The notes under the pieces: generated by a model | Told to the model about the DNA's origin: nothing | What the model saw: only the letters and a program-made list of their open reading frames with translations | Database searches by the model: none | Position numbers and translations under genes: made by a program | Source of the DNA: Adineta vaga | Taxonomy: Eukaryota > Rotifera | NCBI GenBank assembly: GCA_021613535.1 | Contig: CP075495.1 | Location: forward strand, 15,624,001 to 15,688,000 | Reading direction: 5' to 3' | DNA: 64,000 nucleotides | Shown: piece by piece, positions 55,982 through 64,000 of the stretch | How positions within the stretch are numbered: the stretch's first letter is position 1 | Layout: every line of letters starts with the position of its first letter

Positions 55982-56404
55982 TTATTTATTTTGATAAACT
56001 AAATTAAGAACCATATTGATATTTTTATAACTTATTTTCTTTTTTGGACATTGAATTTTATATAATCCATTATCGATTGTTAATTTAGCATCTTGGTGAA
56101 CTTTTTCGCAATTCAATGTTATATCCAATTTAAATTGGCCAGCAGGAATCTTACTACGATAACTAACTACTGATTCAAATTGATCTTTTATATTAACTCT
56201 CGAACCTTCAATACTGACAAATTTATCAATAACTTTTATTTTTAAATCTTCTTTTTTTATAACAGCATAAATATCGTCATTAGTTTCATATAAATCATAA
56301 AATGGTTGCCATTGTCCATATTCAATAGAACCTATTCCTAAAAGATGACTACTATCATCATAAAGCAATTTCGATGGTAAATTTAATTCATATGGATTTT
56401 CCAT
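55982..56404 (-). CDS. Small heat-shock (Hsp20/alpha-crystallin-like) protein
   Basis: 140 aa from the Met at 56404. Layout of an alpha-crystallin domain: WQPFYDLYETNDDIYAVI (strand 2), then KVIDKFVSIEGSRV, a loop with SVVSYRSKIPAGQFKLDI in place of F-x-R-x-x-x-L-P, and LTIDNGLYKIQCPKKK near the end. The I-x-I tail motif is not evident. Such chaperones bind unfolding proteins and are abundant in desiccation-tolerant bdelloids. A possible acceptor (TTCTTAG) lies just upstream, so a short 5' exon may exist. Confidence 0.6.
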   Translation of the reverse strand: MENPYELNLPSKLLYDDSSHLLGIGSIEYGQWQPFYDLYETNDDIYAVIKKEDLKIKVIDKFVSIEGSRVNIKDQFESVVSYRSKIPAGQFKLDITLNCEKVHQDAKLTIDNGLYKIQCPKKKISYKNINMVLNLVYQNK

Positions 56405-57170
56405 ATCTTTTCGTTGACTAAGAATAATAAACTGTTTTTGATAATGTAATTGAACTTCAAGTTTCAGTTGATTTTCATCATTGGAAATTTTATTATTTCA
56501 TTAATAAAATCAAGATTTTTTTCTCTGTTCTACTGCATTCGTGTGTGAAATATTCATTATAGCATCGATAGTTTGTCTGTTCCATATTTTCGCTGCTTTG
56601 GAAACAGTTTTTGCAAGAATAAAATGACGAATTTTAATACTATTAACATATAGCTGTAAAAATATATAGGTACATCATACGAAACGGAACCTCACGACAT
56701 AACACATTTCTAACAGAATCAAATACAAAACCTTTATCCGAATAACATTTAATTTTAATGAGTAAAAAGGAAAAGATCTAATGATAATGATATAAGATCA
56801 AATATCGTGATTCTATTCTTATTAGATTCTATTCAAGATATTGAAATATGAAATGAATTTTCTTTGAATAAAATTGATAGAAGATAAATTTATTTCAATA
56901 AAAATCAAATTTGAAAAACATCTTTTAACCTAATATCAATTGTACACACATATTTGTTAAGAAATTTAATTGAGATTAGTTTTCCATCATATGAAAATTA
57001 ATCTGTTTTATTCTATAACAAGAACATCAAAGTAAAGTCGAAATTTACAACAGAACAATGCAGTATGTGTAGAATTAATATGAAAATCAGTGATGAGAAT
57101 ATACGATAGTAACTCAGTTAATAATTGACCAATATTTAGTATTGACATATTCGTTCAATAAAATCTTGAG
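56405..57170. other. Intergenic, no feature recognised
   Basis: AT-rich; may hold a 5' exon of the Hsp20-like gene at about 56420-56490, not certain. Otherwise empty. Confidence 0.35.
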
Positions 57171-57237
57171 GTTTGAGTGAGTGTGGCTGTATGTCCCCAT
57201 ATTTCTCACCCACACTCACACCCACCCATTCTACCCT
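57171..57237. repeat. TGTGGG-like hairpin
   Basis: GTTTGAGTGAGTGTGGC (57171-57187) pairs imperfectly with CACCCACACTCACACCCACC (57207-57226). Same family as 10206, 19840 and 21797. Confidence 0.55.
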
Positions 57238-57569
57238 CTAAGCTCTCAGATCGTAGGGTGGATGTAAGCGAGAGTGCTATTTTAGGCACGGCGGGAATCA
57301 TCCTGTTGAGGATACAGAAGCTCAATTAATTCAGTCTTCATCGGGTACCCTCCCCCCTATTTCATTATAAAGAACAGTTTTTTTTTAAATTATTTTCCCC
57401 TTTCATAGATTATAGAACTTCGAACAGAGCTTTTTTCTGGTCATAGTAAAATCAGTAATGTTAAACTTGAAATTTGAATTGAAAGTTCAATTGAACACAA
57501 CTTTCAAGTTTTACATGTATAGAAAAAATAGATTTAAGAGTGAAAAATCTTTTTAAATAGATTTGTATC

Positions 57570-57574
57570 GCCGG

Positions 57575-57631
<57 letters not shown>

Positions 57632-57642
57632 GGGTCACGGCA
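57570..57642 (+). tRNA. tRNA-Phe (GAA), copy 4
   Basis: Identical to the other three copies, including the G5-A68 mismatch. Upstream AGATTTGTATC and downstream TTCTCTTC plus T7 are shared. It lies 1.7 kb from copy 3 in inverted orientation. Confidence 0.95.
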
Positions 57643-59504
57643 TTCTCTTCTTTTTTTCAAGGTGAATTTTTAGTTAATAAATGTATATACATATGCACTA
57701 CGATTTTATTCGGTCGACACAAGAAACTATCGTGGATCGTTCCTTTTTCTCTCCGGTTTGGAAGAAAAACGTGTGAGGTTAAATGAACATTCTACAGCTG
57801 AGTTTTCAAAGAGCTATCAATCTTCAATCTGACAAAATATTTTCTTTAGAACTTAAAATCTCAACGCGTTCACTTTTTCCCTGCTTTACTTTATGAAGAT
57901 TATTTTGAATTCTCACTATGGTTATATGTCTGACCAGTACGAATGAGTGTTGATTTTAAAGGATGATAATTCTGTTTTATTTTCGTAGTGTGAATAGAGC
58001 CTGAAAGACATCCATGCATATCATATGAAAACAAAATGATCTTCTCAGTACACAAGAAAATAAACGAAAATGAATACAACTGAATAATATCTAGTGTGCT
58101 GTTGATGAAGTTGGTATTCCACATTCCACAGAGGGTTGTTTCAATTTTGGTTCATCGAATACAATGCCTTGTTTTGACATAAACATTAGTTTCATGTAAA
58201 AAATTTTAAATCGTGTAGCCACATCGATGACATTCTATAAAGCAAACAATTTAACATCATGAATATTTAATTGGTCATTATTATCAAGAAATAAAAATTA
58301 TGCTTATCACAATGATTTACATTTGTTTCGAATTTTCTATAAATAATTTTCTTCTAGTACAGCTATGACGTTGACTGGCTATTTATTCAATATGAACAAT
58401 GAAGAATAGAATAAGATGAAACAAAGTTTTTCCGAATATTATGCATTTGATATACTTTGCTATGGAAATCTAAGCGTTCAAAGAGTGAAAAATTCAATTG
58501 TTCAATATCAAAGAGAATTCTCTTCTATTGAAATAATCAATATTGATTAATTTCTGACTTTAATGATTTCACAAAGATTTTAGACTAAAGGAGAAAATCG
58601 GATATTCTAACGATTATAAGATACCAACTGGCATTTTCATCGTAGATTATTTATCTATTTCCATAGATGTAGTATTATATAAACAAAAATACATAACAAA
58701 TACATTCGTGAGAGTTTTGCATGTACACTGATAGATTCAATTATTGAATGTGGCTTCCATGTCAAAAAAATATAACTATGCTTGATCAACTGTCTTCTAT
58801 TAGTATGGAAACAAATTATTCGTTATTTGATCGAATCCGAGTATTTCATAGAAGTATAGTAAACGTTGGCTAATAGTTTAAATTTAATCAAAAACAGACG
58901 ATGTCTGAATTCATCAAACCGAGGTAATAATTATGCTCCTTACATTAACTTTCAATTGGATCGTTCCATTTCAATCGCTTAGAGAGATGCATTTATAATG
59001 ATATCGATGGAGAGAAAAAAATAACAAAGTAGAACATTTCTCGGAAACTGTATGCTGAAGCTCAAGAGTTCCTAGAAAGCAGGGACATATAAAAAAAACT
59101 AGTTTGTATTGTGTATGTTTGTATCAGGATCAAAGGTCTAGAAAACATTGAAAACCAACATTAGGTGAGCGTGGAGTGATGGGTGGGTGATTTTAGTATC
59201 ATAATTATAAATATTTTAATAACAAATTGAAAGCCCCTTTTAAGGATTTTTTGTAATAGTTTTTCATCATTATTTTTGTTGCAGTATATGTCATTTTAAT
59301 ATAATTTTTCCATGAAAAGTTTTGCCTGGGCATCACACCTAGTGTGTAAACTACTACATAGCCAATGTTCACAATGGGTCTCATCGGTTTCATCTTGAGG
59401 ATGAGTCGAGATCAAGGGGGTAAAAGTGAGACTTCCGTACTTCGAAGTATCGTGGAAGTATATGAAAGTACTGAATTATAGAAGTCTGGCTTTTCCCACT
59501 TGAA
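57643..59504. other. Intergenic, no gene supported
   Basis: AT-rich sequence with short open frames only. One minus-strand stretch near 58190-58100 reads EPKLKQPSVECGIP, reminiscent of a protease pro-region, but it breaks off and is not called. Confidence 0.35.
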
Positions 59505-59915
59505 TTCTACTCATTGTTAGCTGTTTACATGGAATACATATTCTTTTGTACTATGATATTTCATCTATCAGTAAAGCTAGTGTAATTATTAATGATACTT
59601 ATTCTGAGTACGGCATATTTTATTTACTAGGTGTTGTTTGTGTAATACCACGTTTAATTTTAATTATATTTGGATAGTTCACCTATCGCAATATTCATCA
59701 AACAACAGTTCTTGCTGAATCACATGCTGATCGTTAATTGGTCAAAATGACTTTAGTTCAAATCATACTTGTTCTTATTAGTCTAATTCCATATGGTATT
59801 TACTCTGCCTACAATTTAAGCACAACTAGAATTATCAAAGATTTCGATCGACAATTGAAAGAATATTTTTCGCCAACACTGTTCAGTATGGTGACATAAT
59901 TTCATTTTGTCGTAT
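59505..59915 (+). pseudogene. GPCR pseudogene, related to 62432-63402
   Basis: Helix 5-6 region of a class A receptor. FTYRNIHQTTVLAESHADR then LVKMTLVQIILVLISLIPYG aligns with LTYHNIHQTLVLVHLRANR and LIRMTFIHALLVIFSLVPFG in the intact gene. Stops interrupt it where the intact gene has W (TGG to TAG) and Q (CAA to TAA). The 5' helices are gone. It is on the opposite strand from its relative, about 2.5 kb away. Confidence 0.7.
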
Positions 59916-61740
59916 GTTAATTAAGCCTTTATTCAGACATGTTTTCATATATTCTTGATTTCATCAAGTCGGTTTCGAAAAAAATGTCAGAGATCAAGTA
60001 TTCTGGTGGCGACAACGGATATCAAACTAGTAACGCTCGTCGAGGCAGACTCGCTTAACCCTCGACTGAATTTTCTATAACCATCTTACATTATGTGTTC
60101 TTTGAGTGCGCTCTCAAAGCTCTCGTTGTGCAAAGCTTCATAAAAAGATGTGTCATATTAACAGGAAGGAGTACTTCAAATAAATTGTAAAAAATTCAGC
60201 ATCCCTTTGAGATTTTATATGACAAATCATCACTCACAGCTCCCAGTCGCTGGTGTTTAAAATGTTGGAACGAATTCTGGAATTGCGGTCTTTTCTCTAC
60301 ATGACAATGTGTTTGGAGCGTCGAAGAAACTCATGAGAATAACATATCTTCACATGTTCACTGTTAATCTATTCCACACTGAATGGAAGAAGCAGTTCAA
60401 TAGACTTCATATATCTACGATGGCATTTTGATGGCACTAGCATAAATCGGTGCATTGCCTGGCTTTTCTTTCTTGTTAAAGGTACGGTCTCAAAAGTTAG
60501 ACTAGACTCCAATAAGAACATACACACACTAGACATGAATGTATACGCCTATAAATAAACTACGGCTTCAAACTTTAATGTCTCAAATATGTTAATAGTT
60601 TCTGTAGTTTTCGGTCGTGTAGTCTACTATTCTTTACAGTCTTAGAACCATAAAGGATTATTGAATTTCTCCTTTCAGAATCTATGAGACCTTCATAATA
60701 TAGCCCTTGAGAACCTCTTGGGACTGCCATTATCGTGTGTTTTTGACCTATGCGTAGTCCTAAACGATATTCTCTTGACTAATATCAGTGCTCTCAAGTA
60801 CATATAGAAAAAAAGTTTTCGTATGACCCCTATCACAGCCGAAGGAACAATCCATTATGAAGACCAGGTCGAACTAATTTTAATCCTATTGGAATATTAC
60901 TAAGTAGTCTTAACGATGCTAAATTCCAAATAAGACAGCTGAGCAGCTCTCATATGCAGACGTGATTCTCCGTTATACGGTAGTTCTTTGCCTATGATCT
61001 TTCTCATTCAACTTCATGGCTTTGCAATTTTATTCATCGATCGCACTAGACATTCTCATTAAATAGTGTCGTTTACCTAAACCATTATAGCATTTTTGAC
61101 TGACTGAATATCCAGCCTGATAAAGCCTTATATTAGTCCATAGGTGAGTATAAAAAAACCTTAATTGGCTGAGTCTTTGGAACGAAGAAACCTGATCGAT
61201 CCAGAATCCAAGTTCATAGGAACAAATGTGAGCAGTGTTAGACGATGAAAAACTCTCATCGGTCCAAGTCCTACCAAAAGCAGATGTGTCGATGAATAAC
61301 CCTATAATTTTAGAAACTTGTTTGTTTGACGTTAGAACTCATCGCATATCGAGCTCTTTTGAATTTTTGAAGAAAAATTTTTTTTGACCTTTGACCTTTG
61401 ATCCCCACACCCCACCCTACTCATGACTATCCATCTTCATTGAGTCTTGAGAATTTCAATAAATCTTGACCTTTGACCCTGACACAGACACACAGACAAA
61501 CTATTTTTTTGTATGACCCTCTTTTCAGTCGAGGGAATAAATCCACATCAAATCATTCAAACTACTTTTCCTCTCACTAAAAATCCAAATACAAAGTTTT
61601 AATAATGACAAATCAATTCATATTATATATATTTTTGTATTGTATCGTTCATTTCACTGTTATATTTTTAATCAAATAAAACATAACTATCAATTAATCA
61701 TAAGTATTTTTATTTATAAAAATAAAATAAATAAATAATA
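59916..61740. other. Intergenic, less AT-rich, no gene
   Basis: No supported gene. It contains TGACCT direct repeats with 1-nt spacing at 61385-61397 and a near copy at 61467-61479, the shape of a DR1 nuclear-receptor site. There are also two loosely similar stretches near 60818 and 61510 (GTATGACCCYTWTCWCAG). These may be traces of an old repeat. Confidence 0.35.
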
Positions 61741-61885
61741 TAATATAAACCAGAGCTTTCGGCATATCAAATAATATCGTCAACTTTAGTTTTAATTAAT
61801 TCAACAACTACAATAGTCTTTTCATCTTCTATTTTCTTTCTACTGACGATGATATTTGATATGCCGAAAACTCTGGTGTATATTA
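61741..61885. mobile_element. Foldback MITE, 145 bp
   Basis: Arms 61741-61781 and 61845-61885 are inverted repeats matching at 37 of 41, both with the core CAGAGYTTTCGGCATATCAA. The loop is 63 nt. There is no coding capacity. The flanks are A/T-rich (ATAAATAATA and TTTTATTTTC), so a TA-type target cannot be resolved. Confidence 0.75.
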
Positions 61886-62431
61886 TTTTATTTTCAAATA
61901 TATCATATAAAAAACTAGGATATCTACTATTTTACCATACATTTGTTGTTGAATCAACATCAAAATAATCAAATCTGTTTCATGCACACAAGCATATGTA
62001 ATACTATGATTATGAACCCGAAAGCACATTCATCCCATCCTTCTTCAAATATTTTCCATATTATTCTCAAAAGGGAAAGATTACATGGGTAAAATAATTA
62101 TGTATTGTAAATAATAGGAAATTAGAATAGATTTCAACCTTCATTAAGGATCATCTTGACATAATTAGAGAAATCCATCTATTTGTTTTGTATAAATTTT
62201 AAGAACCTTTAAAGTAATTCTTCAAAGAAAACAAAAGTTTGAAAATCGTATGAAACGTTAAACAAAAGAGAAATCCATTTATTTCAGACGATCCATTTTG
62301 GTAATTGTTATCTCAATAAGAATCGACATTTTATATATCGAGGTAAATAATACTGAATGAGTTTAAGTGCAAATAAGAAAGATAATAGGTATTAAATTGG
62401 ATCTATAATGTCAGTTACTTTCAGGAGAATT
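61886..62431. other. Intergenic, no feature recognised
   Basis: AT-rich 3' flank of the terminal GPCR gene. Nothing supported. Confidence 0.4.
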
Positions 62432-63402
62432 TTACTGTGGCATTATTCTATGTTCTTTTCGACAAGAGAGTATTAGATTTTTCACTTTTTGACGAAATCG
62501 TTTCGATGTTATTAAGAAAGTATAAAAACCTCCCTAAAAAAACAAAACAACGATATATCTTAAATGATCACATAGAAACTTTTTGATTCACATACAATGT
62601 AATATAGATATGTTCCCATACCAACAACTGCATTAGCCAAATATTCTCTCATTTGTTGATCTGAATCTTTTCTAATTCCAATTGTAATTAAATTGTATAC
62701 ATTCATACCGCCAAATGGTACCAGACTAAAAATAACAAGTAATGCATGAATGAAAGTCATCCTTATTAACTGACGATTAGCTCGTAGATGAACAAGAACT
62801 AATGTTTGATGAATATTATGATAAGTTAACCATCCAAATACAAGAATTATGCCTACTGGTATTCCACAGATAATGCCAATTAAATAAACTGGTATATAAA
62901 TAGCTAAACCAGCATTATCACTACCACACATCTTAGTAGTAGGTAAAATACGATACAAGACTAATATAGGAATATCATAGAGACACCAGAAAATGATGAC
63001 AATGAATGATATTTGATTAGCCCATTTTATTTGACTATAACTTCGAAGTAAATTACTTTTTGAAGTGACTAAAAATTGGTCTATTACAGCCAAACATGAA
63101 AAAGTTATAGAAATAAGACTAGGAATAGTAAGAAGAAATTGTCGTATTTTACACCACACATCAGAATTTCCATATATATTTATTCCATAACTAACACTCA
63201 GAATACGAATAGTAAGATTAAGTAGAACATAAAACATATTGTCAATTGAACCCATTAAAAAGTAAAATGTACAAGGATTTGTGCGATAAATACGATCTTT
63301 TGAAAATACTAAAATATTGATTCCATTACCAATAATACATGCAATAAGAAAACAAATACCAACATAAAGTGTAAATTGTTGAGTATCGTATAGCAATGTC
63401 AT
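62432..63402 (-). CDS. Rhodopsin-like GPCR, two exons
   Basis: Exon 1 (63402-62596) and exon 2 (62533-62432) join in phase 0 over a 62-nt intron (GTATGT...TTTTAG, 62534-62595). Without splicing the frame would end in an unlikely CESKSFYVII tail. With it, helix 7 continues as GTYLYYIGGFYTFLITSKRF, a normal receptor tail. About 302 aa. Helix 3 has DQF in place of DRY (VIDQFLVTS), and helix 1 carries GNGINILVF. The Cys of loop 2 is in KMCGSDNAG. It belongs to a lineage-expanded group; a pseudogene relative lies at 59505-59915. Ligand unknown. Confidence 0.85.
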
Positions 63403-64000
63403 GATAATTATTTTCTATTTGAAAAGTATTCGATGATTTCTAAAAGATAAGTAATAGATTTATATGGAGAAAAATAATGAGTTATTTAAAACAAAGCAAG
63501 ATATAGAGAATGTTGTTTGAAGTCTCATAGTCATTAAAGTGACGTTAATACCAATAAGTTAAAAGTATACAAAGAAAAATGAAGAATTATAAATATTGTT
63601 TGAAGAAAGAATAATGCGTATATATTGAGAATTCCTAACTCGCACGAAGCTTTCTGACTTAATTCATGCATTATAATTATTATCCAAATAGATTAACGTC
63701 ATAAAATTTTCAAAAAACCTAAATCAAGATCTCTAATGATTTTAGGTATATCGCACTCTTTGTAATTAGTGATACTATTTAAAGTATTTTGAAAAAAAAA
63801 GATTACCAAATAGAATGCATGAAAATTTACAAGAAAAAAAACACACACGAGCTTATGAGTAATTAAAGAAGAGGAAAAATGAAAGAGGAAATATGATCTT
63901 TTCTACTTTTATTTTAATCCAAGTCGACGAATATAGAAATCATATATACTTGTAAGCGGGTGTATATGTTTGCAATACTGAGGCAGATATTATGGTTGTA
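63403..64000. other. 5' flank of the GPCR gene
   Basis: AT-rich sequence containing the promoter of the gene starting at 63402. No other gene or repeat was seen up to the window end. Confidence 0.4.

Noticed and set aside
57900-58124. 74-aa minus-strand open frame
   Set aside because: No family features, AT-rich codons without pattern, no flanking exon support.
62560-62596. Receptor ending in CESKSFYVII
   Set aside because: This tail is intron read-through; splicing at GTATGT/TTTTAG gives a normal helix 7 and C-tail.

Overview
The window looks like nuclear DNA from a bdelloid rotifer (Adineta/Rotaria type). The reasons are a strongly AT-rich background, dozens of GT-AG introns of about 41-70 nt that rejoin in frame, lineage-expanded rhodopsin-like GPCRs, several R-S-E type ADP-ribosyltransferase (ART) genes, a GH32 glycosidase rarely found in animals, dense DNA-transposon relics, and short hairpins of TGTGGG-like units (the motif I recall for bdelloid telomeres). 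The species assignment is inference. Family calls rest on motif recognition only.

Layout. 1-1702 is the 5' part of a diacylglycerol kinase (minus). 2627-3747 is a GPCR cut short by a 26-bp tandem duplication. 4166-4412 and 10266-10474 are two copies of a dispersed repeat with a hairpin whose arms co-vary. Between them lies a minus-strand gene joining ART, NACHT and HEAT domains, a STAND/NLR-like architecture, with three frame lesions in the HEAT part. 10739-11812 is a second GPCR. 12566-16565 holds an ART-TPR gene flanked by two related single-pass membrane proteins. 17322-18984 is a head-to-head pair of glycine-zipper proteins.

19215-29856 is accessory and rearranged. It has two complementary truncated halves of one LRR gene, a small membrane protein with an in-frame TGA, a GC-richer orphan gene, an ART pseudogene whose catalytic Arg codon is a stop, a Tc1 element with 211-bp inverted repeats inside a TCGGA-rich block, tandem repeats and a hAT-like element. 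30532-36744 carries a secreted AttH/CrtC-like protein, a 17-exon F-box/LRR gene with one repeat per exon and a nonsense codon, and a GH32 fructosidase-like enzyme. 37206-42164 has a caspase-like remnant, a PhyH dioxygenase, a hAT MITE with 8-bp target duplication and a third GPCR. 42454-44087 is a PAN/NHL protein.

45529-57642 contains four identical tRNA-Phe(GAA) genes dispersed around a 10-exon gene (46051-52385, about 1,804 aa) made of three repeated membrane-ectodomain modules and a C-terminal FG-GAP/VCBS propeller. Small genes follow: a secreted protein, a JmjN-like fragment and an Hsp20-like protein. The right end holds a decayed GPCR, a foldback MITE and the related two-exon GPCR at 62432-63402.

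The genes do not form a pathway. The themes are sensing and effector-type genes (ART, NACHT, HEAT, TPR, LRR, GPCR) in a transposon-rich, gene-eroding neighbourhood. Many genes carry single frame lesions, which may be real decay or assembly error.
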